Of a stretch of DNA of 11,166 nucleotides, positions 4,983-11,135 are shown in pieces; within the stretch, counting starts at the first letter, position 1, and the number at the start of each line of letters is the position of its first letter. Source of the stretch: JABIBU01 sp964464685 (GTDB taxonomy: Bacteria; Patescibacteriota; Patescibacteriia; Magasanikbacterales; UBA922). A program made the translations under genes and the position numbers. Below the pieces are notes generated by a model. That model was not told where the DNA came from, searched no databases, and saw only the letters and a list, made by a program, of their open reading frames with translations. The DNA lies in contig CAYXGV010000032.1 of NCBI GenBank assembly GCA_964464685.1, positions 1 to 11,166 on the forward strand. Reading direction: 5' to 3'.

Positions 4983-6116
4983 ATGTCTCTATTTTCAAAA
5001 AAAGAAGCTTATCTCGGGATTGATATTGGTGCACATGGTATCAAGTTGGTTGAGCTTCACAAAACCAAAGATAGGCCACAGCTTTGGACTTATGGTATTG
5101 CGGAAGAAGAATTGGATATTCATTTGCCAACCTCGCATAATAAAACACCAGAAGAAATATTAGCCGAAAGTGGCGATAGTTTTTTGAATTTGGAAAAGAA
5201 AAAAAAGAGTAAAGAATTACCTCAGTTAGATGATCCGCGGATTGACAAATATGCCAAATTATTAAAAGAATTAATTAAACGTTCTCGTGTCACTACAAAT
5301 TTAGCTACAGCTAGTTTGCCAGTTTCTTATATTTTTCATACTGTAATCAATTTGCCAAAAGTAGATGATAAAGAAATAGATGCAATTGTCAAAGCCGAGG
5401 TAAACAAAATGACTACTCTGCCGGTTGAGGAAATGCAAATTGTGCATCAAAAAATTCCCAATCACGATGAAAAATCAAAAAATGTTAGTATTTTGGTGAC
5501 CGCAGCCCCAAAAATTTTAGTTCAGTTTTATACTCTTATTTTTCAAAAAGCCGGCATCCAATTACAGGAATTAGAAACCGAGGCCTTTGCTTTGGAACGC
5601 TCATTGGTTGGTCGTGACAAAGCGACTGTTATGGTAGTAGATATTGGCGCCGAACGAACAAACTTTTTTATTATTGACAATGGTCTACCAATGACACATC
5701 GCAGTATTAGTGAGGGTGGACAAACAATTGATGCTGAATTAGCCAAAGCTTTGGGAATAGAAAAAAGTTTGGCTTCCCAAATGAAAAAAGATTTATCAAG
5801 AATGACAAACGTGCCAGATAAAATATTTATGCCTTTGGTAGATATTGTCACTCGAGAAATAGAATATAGTTTTGATTTGTTCTTGAGCCAAACGGGCAAC
5901 AATGGTAAAAAACCAGAAAAAATAATATTAACTGGTGGAGTTTCAGTTTTACCATTTTTTAAAGATGAAATAGAAAAAAGATTTTCTCTAAAAGTTTTTG
6001 TTGGTGATCCTTGGGCCAGAACTGTATATCAAGACGGATTGCGACAGGTTTTGGATGGAATTGGTCCGAGAATGGCTGTTAGTATTGGTCTAGCGATGAG
6101 AAACATTATAAAGTAA
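4983..6116 (+). CDS. pilM: Type IV pilus assembly protein PilM
   Basis: A 377-residue actin-like ATPase that sits on the cytoplasmic face of the pilus machinery, where PilM binds the N-terminus of PilN. The N-terminal phosphate loop is AYLGIDIGAHGIKLVEL (GIDIG near residues 12-16), the second phosphate loop is MVVDIGAERTNF (about 217-228), and the adenosine site is IILTGGVSVLPFF (about 314-326). The segment at residues 50-85 (KTPEEILAESGDSFLNLEKK and on) is a lysine-rich insertion relative to compact PilM proteins such as that of Thermus, and is probably a surface loop. It starts with a typical MSLFSKKEAYLGID N-terminus and lacks a Shine-Dalgarno sequence. pilN, pilO, pilB and pilC are not in this window, so the rest of the apparatus must be elsewhere. 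Confidence 0.94.
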   Translation: MSLFSKKEAYLGIDIGAHGIKLVELHKTKDRPQLWTYGIAEEELDIHLPTSHNKTPEEILAESGDSFLNLEKKKKSKELPQLDDPRIDKYAKLLKELIKRSRVTTNLATASLPVSYIFHTVINLPKVDDKEIDAIVKAEVNKMTTLPVEEMQIVHQKIPNHDEKSKNVSILVTAAPKILVQFYTLIFQKAGIQLQELETEAFALERSLVGRDKATVMVVDIGAERTNFFIIDNGLPMTHRSISEGGQTIDAELAKALGIEKSLASQMKKDLSRMTNVPDKIFMPLVDIVTREIEYSFDLFLSQTGNNGKKPEKIILTGGVSVLPFFKDEIEKRFSLKVFVGDPWARTVYQDGLRQVLDGIGPRMAVSIGLAMRNIIK

Positions 6117-6157
6117 ACCAACGTTATCCACCTAGACTTTCATAAAAACCATAAGTT

Positions 6158-6166
6158 TGATATAAT
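6158..6166 (+). promoter_or_regulatory. Extended -10 promoter of the receiver gene
   Basis: TGATATAAT fits the extended -10 pattern, 39 bases before the ATG at 6206, with no convincing -35. It suggests the receiver gene is transcribed separately from pilM, at least in part. Confidence 0.5.
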
Positions 6167-6205
6167 AGGCAATGACGTTAATAATTTAATTTTTTAATTT
6201 TTAAT

Positions 6206-6592
6206 ATGGCAGAAACAAAAAAGATACACGTTCTTTTGGTTGAAGACGATATTTTTTTGGGAAATATTTACAAAACCAAATTTGATATGGAAGGCTTCAA
6301 GGTTAGTGTGGCTGAAAATGGTGAGGAGGGTCTAGCTGACGCCAAAAAGAAAAAGCCTGATATTATATTGCTTGATATTCTTTTACCAAAAATGGATGGG
6401 TTTATTGTGTTGGAACATTTGAAAGCTGATGCTAGTGTAAAAGATATCCCAGTAATTTTGCTCACGAATTTGGGACAAAAGGATGATGTTTCCAAGGGGC
6501 TGGAAATGGGAGCAGTTGATTATCTGATAAAAGCTCATTTCAAACCATCGGAAGTGGTTGATAAAGTTAGAAAAGTTTTGAAGATAGAGTAG
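6206..6592 (+). CDS. Stand-alone CheY-like response regulator receiver
   Basis: The 128-residue protein is a single receiver domain without an output domain. The acidic pocket is E13, D14 and D15 in LLVEDDIF; the phospho-accepting Asp is D57 in IILLDILLPKMDG; the switch threonine is T87 in VILLTNLGQ; and the conserved lysine is K109 in DYLIKAHF. All catalytic residues are present, so it should be phosphorylatable. It acts in the cytoplasm, probably through protein contacts in the manner of CheY or PilG/PilH. Its place between pilM and the prepilin suggests control of pilus assembly or motility, which is inference. No histidine kinase is in the window. The start has no Shine-Dalgarno sequence. 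Confidence 0.95.
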   Translation: MAETKKIHVLLVEDDIFLGNIYKTKFDMEGFKVSVAENGEEGLADAKKKKPDIILLDILLPKMDGFIVLEHLKADASVKDIPVILLTNLGQKDDVSKGLEMGAVDYLIKAHFKPSEVVDKVRKVLKIE

Positions 6593-6616
6593 TTTATAGA
6601 GTTATGAAGTTATTTG

Positions 6617-6837
6617 TTAGAAACAAGAGCATTGTATATACTTTTGTATTTTAATATTGAACAGTCGTGTCATTGCGAGGAGGAGTTCGCACGACGACGA
6701 AGCAATCCCAGACTTTAATGTATTTGAAGTATGGGATTGCCACGTCCCGATGCGAATCGGGACTCGCAATGACACCTACCACTGCTTTTTTCAGAATTGT
6801 TTGGTAGTAAAAGTATATACAACGCTCTTGTTTCTAA
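6617..6837. repeat. MITE-like element with 29-bp terminal inverted repeats
   Basis: The left arm is 6617-6645, beginning TTAGAAACAAGAGCATTG. The right arm is 6809-6837, ending with the reverse complement GCTCTTGTTTCTAA. The arms match at 28 of 29 positions. The 221-bp unit encloses the GCAATCCC-type palindrome (6667-6775) and has no gene of its own. The structure resembles a non-autonomous transposable element carrying, or invaded by, a second repeat. No target-site duplication is obvious. It separates the receiver gene from the prepilin gene. Confidence 0.8.
6667..6775. repeat. GCAATCCC/CATTGCGAGG palindromic element, copy B
   Basis: The outer arms GTGTCATTGCGAG (6667-6679) and CTCGCAATGACAC (6763-6775) are perfect inverted repeats. 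The inner arms are GCAATCCCA (6702-6710) and TGGGATTGC (6732-6740). It also holds a hairpin GTCCCGAT/ATCGGGAC (6744-6751 and 6756-6763). It matches copy A at 1135-1225 in arms but differs in loop sequence. It is nested within the 29-bp inverted repeats of the surrounding element. Confidence 0.88.
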
Positions 6838-6856
6838 TACTTTAAAAACTTAATAA
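6828..6856 (+). promoter_or_regulatory. Possible prepilin promoter reading out of the repeat
   Basis: TTGTTT (6828-6833), a 17-base spacer and TAATAA (6851-6856) make a weak promoter candidate whose -35 lies inside the right arm of the MITE-like element. It would give a leader of about 26 bases carrying the Shine-Dalgarno sequence. The match is modest. Confidence 0.3.
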
Positions 6857-6875
6857 TATGTATCTCAAAAAAGAA

Positions 6876-6884
6876 AGGGGGTGG
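6876..6884 (+). promoter_or_regulatory. Strong ribosome binding site of the prepilin gene
   Basis: The purine-rich AAGGGGGTGG just 5 bases upstream of the ATG at 6889 is an unusually clear ribosome binding site for this window, where nearly all other genes lack one. It fixes the start and fits an abundantly made structural protein. Confidence 0.7.
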
Positions 6885-6888
6885 AAAT

Positions 6889-7332
6889 ATGAATAAAAAA
6901 GGTTTTACATTAATTGAACTTTTGGTAGTAATTGCTATCATTGGTTTATTGTCAACTTTGGCAGTTGTTGCTTTGAGTAGTGCTCGTGAAAAAGCACGTG
7001 ATTCAAAACGTTTGTCAGATTTGAAGCAAGTCCAAACTGCTCTTGAATTACACTATACAGATAACAGTGCTTACCCAGAAGAACCAACAGCTATTACATT
7101 GGGTACTGATGATTATAATTGTTTAAATGTTGATGGTTTTCAAGCTACTGGTTGTGAAAATGCCTATATGGGTTTGGTTCCAGCTGATCCAGGTACAACA
7201 AGTTATACCTATTTATCAGCCGATGGTACAAATTATACCCTCACCGCCACTCTTGAAGGTACGGTTAGTGGATTGTCCGGTGACATCCAAGCTACACCAT
7301 CTGGTATTATGGTTGTTCCAGTTGCTGGATAA
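6889..7332 (+). CDS. Type IV prepilin (PilA/PulG-like major or minor pilin)
   Basis: The 147-residue protein starts MNKKG/FTLIELLVVIAIIGLL: a short basic leader, cleavage expected after Gly5, Phe as the first mature residue, and the invariant Glu at mature position 5 (E10). The hydrophobic helix (about 6-30) anchors the subunit in the membrane and builds the pilus core. The following ARDSKRLSDLKQVQTALELH is the typical amphipathic half of helix alpha1 in pseudopilin-like pilins. C78 and C89 could form a disulfide. The globular part is rich in Thr, Ser and Gly, as surface-exposed proteins are. It is processed by the PilD encoded downstream. The strong ribosome binding site and terminator suggest a major, separately expressed pilin. 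Confidence 0.94.
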   Translation: MNKKGFTLIELLVVIAIIGLLSTLAVVALSSAREKARDSKRLSDLKQVQTALELHYTDNSAYPEEPTAITLGTDDYNCLNVDGFQATGCENAYMGLVPADPGTTSYTYLSADGTNYTLTATLEGTVSGLSGDIQATPSGIMVVPVAG

Positions 7333-7334
7333 TG

Positions 7335-7382
7335 ATTGTTTAGCTAAACAATTAAAGCCCCTCTTTCCGAGGGGTTTTTTTT
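7335..7382 (+). terminator. Rho-independent terminator after the prepilin gene
   Basis: CCCCTC (7358-7363), a five-base loop and GAGGGG (7369-7374) are followed by eight T (7375-7382). A second perfect 18-bp palindrome, ATTGTTTAGCTAAACAAT, lies at 7335-7352 right after the stop codon. The terminator should insulate the prepilin mRNA from pilD. Confidence 0.9.
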
Positions 7383-7395
7383 ATGGTAGAATATG

Positions 7396-7440
7396 TAGGA
7401 AAGGCTTAAAAGGCTTGAAAAGCTTAAAATGCTAGAAAGG
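7396..7440. repeat. AAGGCTT tandem-like repeat
   Basis: A run of imperfect units, AAAGGCTTAAAAGGCTTGAA then AAGCTTAAAATGCTAGAAAGGCTT, with a period of about 10 bases. It sits directly after the prepilin terminator and before the palindromic repeat at 7444-7514. No gene is visible. Confidence 0.55.
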
Positions 7441-7443
7441 CTT

Positions 7444-7514
7444 GCGCCCGTCCACCTTCCACGACCCAAGGCGGTCATGAAGGTGACTTTGAAGGTGGAT
7501 CAGCCTTTGGCTGA
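7444..7514. repeat. CCCAAGGCGG-containing palindromic repeat, copy 1
   Basis: The segment ACCCAAGGCGGTCATGAAGG (7464-7483) matches 19 of 20 bases, in reverse complement, with 11107-11126. It is flanked by CCACCTTC/GAAGGTGG arms and ends with the palindrome TCAGCCTTTGGCTGA (7500-7514). It lies in the gap between the prepilin and pilD genes. Confidence 0.7.
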
Positions 7515-7515
7515 A

Positions 7516-7578
7516 ATGTTATATCGCTATATTGTTTTAATGTTTTTATATTTTAATGTTATATTGTTATATTGCTAA
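7516..7578. repeat. ATGTTATATTG low-complexity repeat upstream of pilD
   Basis: Imperfect repeats of ATGTTATAT and TTGTTTTAATG type lead up to the pilD start. They are AT-rich and could hold a promoter, but no -35/-10 pair stands out. Confidence 0.45.
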
Positions 7579-7587
7579 CCATCTATT

Positions 7588-8346
7588 ATGATAATATTTA
7601 TTTATACAATTTCTTTCCTTCTAGCTGTTTGTCTGGGGAGTTTTTTGAATGCGCTGGAATGGCGGATAAAAAATAAAATTTCTTTGTTGGCTCCACGGTC
7701 GCAGTGTCCAAAATGTGGGCAACAATTGAAGTGGTTTGAAAACATTCCGCTTATTAGTTTTATTTTTTTAAAAGGTAAATGTTCTGGCTGTAAACAAAGA
7801 ATATCGATTCAATATCCTTTGGTAGAATTGTGGCTCGGTTTAGTGGGAATATTTTTATTATATTTTTATAATTTTGATCTTTTTTTAATTGCCAGAGATT
7901 TTTTTATAATTTTTATTTTGACTTTTGTTTTTATATATGATTTTAAGTATATGGAAGTACTGGATTCGTTTACACTTTTGCCAGCTGTAGCATTGTATTT
8001 ACTGATGCTTTTGACTACGCCAGCGTGGTGGCTCAATCTGCTTATGGGAGCAATAATTGGTGGTGGATTCTTCTTATTACAATTTGTATTATCAAAAGGT
8101 AAATGGGTTGGTGGCGGGGATATTAGAATCGGTGTTTTGCTGGGTGTAATTTTGGGTTTCAAATTATTAATTTTAGCATTGTGGATAGCGTATGTATTGG
8201 GCGCGATTGTTAGTGTGATTTTGGTTTTGAAAAAAAAGAAACAAATGCAAAGTCCAGTACCGTTCGGAGTCTTTTTGACTTTGGCAACAGTGGTGGTGAT
8301 GTTTTGGGGTGGGGGAATTTTGGAATGGTATTTTGGGTTATTTTAA
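7588..8346 (+). CDS. pilD: Prepilin peptidase / N-methyltransferase PilD (peptidase A24)
   Basis: The 252-residue polytopic membrane protein removes prepilin leaders and, in two-domain members, methylates the new N-terminus. The N-terminal domain keeps GSFLNALEWR (about 17-26) and the zinc-binding cysteines C40, C43, C65 and C68 (CPKCG and CSGC). The PL(I)SF and YPLVEL segments are typical. The catalytic aspartates are D118 in FIYDFKY and D178 in GGGDIR. About seven to eight hydrophobic stretches alternate with short loops. The first ATG of the open frame is used; no ribosome binding site is seen. It follows the prepilin terminator, so it is expressed separately from the prepilin it cleaves. 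Length matches the family. Confidence 0.95.
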   Translation: MIIFIYTISFLLAVCLGSFLNALEWRIKNKISLLAPRSQCPKCGQQLKWFENIPLISFIFLKGKCSGCKQRISIQYPLVELWLGLVGIFLLYFYNFDLFLIARDFFIIFILTFVFIYDFKYMEVLDSFTLLPAVALYLLMLLTTPAWWLNLLMGAIIGGGFFLLQFVLSKGKWVGGGDIRIGVLLGVILGFKLLILALWIAYVLGAIVSVILVLKKKKQMQSPVPFGVFLTLATVVVMFWGGGILEWYFGLF

Positions 8347-8354
8347 GAAGGATT

Positions 8355-8644
8355 AATAGAACACGGATTTAACGTCTGCCTGTTGGCAGACAGGAATCAA
8401 ACTAATTTGAACAAATTTGTATGAAGAAAAAACAATTAAATTCAGTTTGGTGGGATATAAAAAACAAGTGTGAAGAGAGAGAAAAGTGGCTAAAGAATAA
8501 CCCCACCCTAACCCTCCCCTCATAGGGGAGGGGACAATATTCTATGTCTAGAATATAAGGTAGTCTTCCTCTCGAGAGGGGAATATTTGTCACTTTCTAG
8601 TAATCTGTTCAAATCAGTTTAATTCGTTAAATCTGTGTTCTATT
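8355..8644. repeat. Nested palindromic element with 39-bp inverted-repeat ends
   Basis: The left arm is AATAGAACACGGATTTAACG (8355-8374) plus AATCAAACTAATTTGAACA (8395-8413). The right arm is 8606-8644. Once the inserted 20-mer (8375-8394) is removed, the arms match at 36 of 39 positions. That 20-mer is itself a hairpin (TCTGCC/GGCAGA) and so is a younger insertion into one arm. Between the arms are further hairpins: CCCTCCCCT/AGGGGAGGG (8512-8532), ATATTCTA/TAGAATAT (8537-8556) and CCTCTCGAGAGG (8568-8579). Confidence 0.82.
8375..8394. repeat. TCTGCCTGTTGGCAGACAGG hairpin inserted in a repeat arm
   Basis: This 20-base unit interrupts the left arm of the larger element but has no counterpart in the right arm. 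Stem TCTGCC/GGCAGA, loop TGTT. It is recognisable as an independent short palindromic repeat. Confidence 0.75.
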
Positions 8645-8657
8645 CAATTTATTTTAT

Positions 8658-10697
8658 ATGAATAATAAAATTAAAAAATTAAGAGAACAGATTGACGATC
8701 TCCGTTATCGTTATCATGTTTTGAATGATCCAGAAGTGACGGATGCTATGTATGATGGGCTGATGAATGAGTTGCGCAAGATTGAAGAACAACATCCAGA
8801 GTTAATCACACCCGATTCACCAACTCAACGAGTGGCTGGAGTGGTGGCGGAAAAATTTGATAAAATTGTGCACAGTGTACCACAGTGGTCTTTTAATGAT
8901 GCTTTTTGTGAAGAAGATATTGTAGATTGGGAGGAGAGAATCTTCAAATTTTTAATAAAAGAATTGGGGGCGAGACTAAAAGATTTGGATTATGTTTGTG
9001 AATTAAAAATTGATGGTTTGCATATGGTTTTGACTTATGAAGATGGATTACTCAAAACTGCTGCGACGCGTGGTGATGGAAAAGTGGGGGAGGACGTGAC
9101 GCAAAATGTGAGAACAATTCAGAGCGTGCCACTTCGATTAAAAGAGCCTGTCAGTTTGATAGCTGAGGGGGAAGTTTGGTTAGGGGCAAAGATGTTGAAA
9201 GAATTAAATAAGCAACGGGAGAAAAAAGGTGAAGCGTTGTTTGCAAATCCACGCAATGCCGCAGCTGGGACGATCCGTCAGTTGGATTCGAAGATTGTTG
9301 CTGAACGCAAACTGTCACTCACTGCATATGATATATCCACTGACATTACGACACACGACACACACAACACGACACAAGTGATTGAAACCCAAGAAGATGA
9401 GCTTAAATTATTGTGCGAGCTTGGGTTTTTGACTGATGATCATTGGAAAGTGTGCAAAAATGTTGGTGAGATAATTCAATTTTATAATTATTTACAAAAA
9501 AAGAAAAATAGTTTTGAATTTTGGATAGATGGGGTGGTAATAAAAGTTAATCAAAAAAAATATCAAGATGCTTTGGGTTTTACTGGTAAAGCACCACGTT
9601 GGGCAATTGCGTTTAAATTTCCAGCTGAACAGGGCAAGACAAAGATCAAAGATATTTTCGTGCAAGTTGGTAGAACTGGGGCTTTGACACCGGTCGCTCT
9701 GATGGATCCTGTACAACTCGCCGGTACGACTGTGACACATGCCACACTTCATAATTTTGACGAGATAAAACGTTTGGGAGTTAAAATTGGCGATACCGTA
9801 ATAGTAGAAAAAGCTGGTGATATTATACCGAAAATTATCAGGGTGTTGGATAAGTTGCGCGACGGTAGTGAGAAAAGTGTGAGGGAACCTCGAGTTTGTC
9901 CGATTTGTGGTGGTGATATAAAAAGATATGAAGTGGGTGATAAAAAAGAAGCAGGCGCGATTTTAAAATGCGTAAATCCAAAATGTTACGCCCAAGAATT
10001 GGAACGGATTACTCATTTTGTTTCCAAAAAAGCGTTTAATATTGATGGCATGGGCGAAAAAATTGTAGAGCAATTAGTTGAAGAGGGTTTGATAAAAAAT
10101 GTAGCCGATATTTTTACTTTGACAAAAGGGGATTTGGAACCATTGGAACGGTTTGCCGAAAAGTCGGCTGATAATTTGATTGAATCAATTAAAAAAGCCA
10201 AACAAGTCACTTTACCTCGTTTTATTTTTGGATTAGGTATTTATCATGTTGGCGAAGAAACAGCAATTACTCTGGCAAAGGAGTTTTCTACATTAGACGC
10301 AATTATGAAATTAAATTTGGAAGAATTGCAAAAAGTAAATGATGTTGGACCAAGAGTGGCCGAGTCAATTCATGCTTGGTTTAGAGATGATGAAAATAGA
10401 AAATTAATTGATGAATTAAAAAATAATGGAGTAAAAGTAGAAAGTCAAAAGTCAAAAGTCCAAAGTCAAAAGTTTGCGAATTTGGTGTTTGTTTTGACAG
10501 GGTCAATGGAAAGTATGAGTCGGGACGAGGCAAAGGACAAAATTAGAGAACTTGGTGGCGATGTTTCTTCTTCGGTTAGTAAAAATACTGATTATGTTGT
10601 AGCAGGGGATAAGGCCGGGAGTAAATTAGATAAGGCAAAAAGTTTGGGTGTGAAAGTTTTGGATGAGGCGGGGTTTGTGAAGATGATAAGTGATTAG
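8658..10697 (+). CDS. ligA: NAD-dependent DNA ligase LigA
   Basis: The 679-residue enzyme joins nicks in DNA using NAD during replication and repair. The N-terminal Ia-like segment is at 1-60. The adenylation motif ELKIDG holds the catalytic K117. Other motifs are TRGDGKVGEDVTQN, FANPRNAAAGTIRQ, and WIDGVVIKVN (about 289-298). The OB fold follows (VGRTGALTPVA). The zinc finger uses C414, C417, C438 and C443. Helix-hairpin-helix repeats lie at about 455-590 and the BRCT domain at about 606-679 (VFVLTGSMESMSRDEAKDKI). The overall length is normal. Residues about 228-242 (DITTHDTHNTTQVIE) differ from the usual short loop and are encoded by a repeat also found at 4752-4779. Residues about 595-605 (ESQKSKVQSQK), the linker before BRCT, are encoded by a heptamer repeat. 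No ribosome binding site precedes the ATG. Confidence 0.97.
   Translation: MNNKIKKLREQIDDLRYRYHVLNDPEVTDAMYDGLMNELRKIEEQHPELITPDSPTQRVAGVVAEKFDKIVHSVPQWSFNDAFCEEDIVDWEERIFKFLIKELGARLKDLDYVCELKIDGLHMVLTYEDGLLKTAATRGDGKVGEDVTQNVRTIQSVPLRLKEPVSLIAEGEVWLGAKMLKELNKQREKKGEALFANPRNAAAGTIRQLDSKIVAERKLSLTAYDISTDITTHDTHNTTQVIETQEDELKLLCELGFLTDDHWKVCKNVGEIIQFYNYLQKKKNSFEFWIDGVVIKVNQKKYQDALGFTGKAPRWAIAFKFPAEQGKTKIKDIFVQVGRTGALTPVALMDPVQLAGTTVTHATLHNFDEIKRLGVKIGDTVIVEKAGDIIPKIIRVLDKLRDGSEKSVREPRVCPICGGDIKRYEVGDKKEAGAILKCVNPKCYAQELERITHFVSKKAFNIDGMGEKIVEQLVEEGLIKNVADIFTLTKGDLEPLERFAEKSADNLIESIKKAKQVTLPRFIFGLGIYHVGEETAITLAKEFSTLDAIMKLNLEELQKVNDVGPRVAESIHAWFRDDENRKLIDELKNNGVKVESQKSKVQSQKFANLVFVLTGSMESMSRDEAKDKIRELGGDVSSSVSKNTDYVVAGDKAGSKLDKAKSLGVKVLDEAGFVKMISD
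9348..9375 (+). repeat. ACGACACACGACACACACAA-type element in frame in ligA
   Basis: These 28 bases match the reverse complement of 4752-4779 at 27 positions. They encode TTHDTHNTT within the adenylation domain between TAYDIS and ETQEDELKLL, where related ligases have a short turn. The frame is kept and the surrounding motifs are intact, so a surface loop has probably been enlarged. Confidence 0.8.
10442..10473 (+). repeat. Heptamer AAGTCAA tandem repeat in frame in ligA
   Basis: Four consecutive 7-base units (AAGTCAA, AAGTCAA, AAGTCCA, AAGTCAA) and a partial fifth. Because 7 is not a multiple of 3, each unit is read in a different frame, giving SQKSKVQSQK. It lies in the flexible linker before the BRCT domain, where length change is tolerable. 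Confidence 0.8.
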
Positions 10698-10742
10698 CGA
10701 CCGTGTATTTAAGTGTCTTAATTATTTTTTTATTTAACCAAC

Positions 10743-10771
10743 TTGCTTTTTTTATATATTTTTTGTATAAT
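10743..10771 (+). promoter_or_regulatory. Promoter of the last hypothetical gene
   Basis: TTGCTT (10743-10748), a 17-base spacer and a perfect TATAAT (10766-10771) predict transcription from about 10778. This excludes an upstream in-frame ATG at 10703 as the natural start. Confidence 0.65.
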
Positions 10772-10807
10772 TTAAGTATAAATCAATTAATTTTTAAAAT
10801 TAAATAT

Positions 10808-11077
10808 ATGAGTGATCCAAAACGAGGAGGAAGTATGGATGTACAATCTATAGAATATTTTGGCACAGTTGCAAAAACAATTGTAGCAAATTTAAAAGAG
10901 GGCAACAGGGACAGGGCTTTGTTAGTTGGCGATGCAGTAAAATTGTCCGGAGAGATGGCCGAGAAGGGTATCGCTGAAAAAGATCTTGGCTTAGAAGCAG
11001 AGGAATCGGCTGAATTGCAAAAGTTAAGATCCGAATACGAAACGAATGTTATAAGAGATGATGAATTAGTGAAGTAA
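10808..11077 (+). CDS. Small acidic hypothetical protein
   Basis: From ATG 10808 the product has 89 residues (MSDPKRGGSMDVQSIEYFGT and on); from the ATG at 10835 it has 80. The inner start has a clear AGGAGG at 10825-10830, four bases upstream, and so may be the real one; the outer start fits the promoter but has no ribosome binding site. The protein is soluble, rich in Glu, Lys and Ala, and mostly helical by composition. It has no signal peptide, membrane segment or cysteine. I recognise no family. The sequence after ALLVGDAVKLSGEMAEKGI looks like two or three helices, the last two strongly acidic. It stands alone after ligA, with a repeat element downstream. Confidence 0.7.
   Translation: MSDPKRGGSMDVQSIEYFGTVAKTIVANLKEGNRDRALLVGDAVKLSGEMAEKGIAEKDLGLEAEESAELQKLRSEYETNVIRDDELVK
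10825..10830 (+). promoter_or_regulatory. Shine-Dalgarno sequence deciding between two starts
   Basis: AGGAGG four bases before the ATG at 10835 is a full anti-16S match. It favours the inner start of the small acidic protein, although the spacing is slightly short and the site is also translated if the outer ATG (10808) is used. Confidence 0.5.
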
Positions 11078-11083
11078 TATATA

Positions 11084-11135
11084 TTATCCGCCAGAGGACG
11101 GATCAGCCTTCAAGACCGCCTTGGGTGGTGGGCTG
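11084..11135. repeat. CCCAAGGCGG-containing palindromic repeat, copy 2
   Basis: TCAGCC (11103-11108) and GGCTGA (11131-11136) are inverted arms. The middle, 11107-11126, matches 7464-7483 at 19 of 20 bases in reverse complement. A small TCCG/CGGA inverted pair precedes it. It lies downstream of the last gene and could act as a weak transcription end, though no T-run follows. Confidence 0.65.

Larger units (their letters stand above)
8347..8657. other. Intergenic region between pilD and ligA, filled by repeats
   Basis: This 311-base gap is almost entirely the inverted-repeat element at 8355-8644, with four palindromes in series inside it. A 34-codon frame from 8419 ends within the CCCTCCCC hairpin and does not look like a conserved gene. 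No clear ligA promoter or ribosome binding site was seen. Confidence 0.7.

Noticed and set aside
6124..6131. TTATCCAC, resembling a DnaA box
   Set aside because: A single partial match without a cluster, AT-rich unwinding region or dnaA/dnaN neighbours is not evidence of an origin.
6657..6845. Open frame across the MITE-like element
   Set aside because: It is a translation of palindromic repeat DNA with no independent support.
8419..8523. 34-codon open frame between pilD and ligA
   Set aside because: It lies inside an inverted-repeat element and ends in a hairpin repeat, with no ribosome binding site and no recognisable protein.
8402..8593. Minus-strand open frame between pilD and ligA
   Set aside because: It is made of repeat DNA read through palindromes; composition is not protein-like.
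9492..10210. Minus-strand open frames opposite ligA
   Set aside because: They are antisense to conserved ligase domains and have no start signals.
10442..10473. CRISPR-like short repeats
   Set aside because: The units are 7 bases, contiguous and coding, with no spacers.
10703..10807. Longer form of the last gene starting at 10703
   Set aside because: The added hydrophobic stretch comes from AT-rich intergenic DNA and contains the promoter at 10743-10771.
1..11077. Alternative genetic code (TGA as glycine, as in Gracilibacteria and Absconditabacteria)
   Set aside because: No TGA stop is used here, but the conserved genes are full length without any in-frame TGA, so there is no need for recoding.
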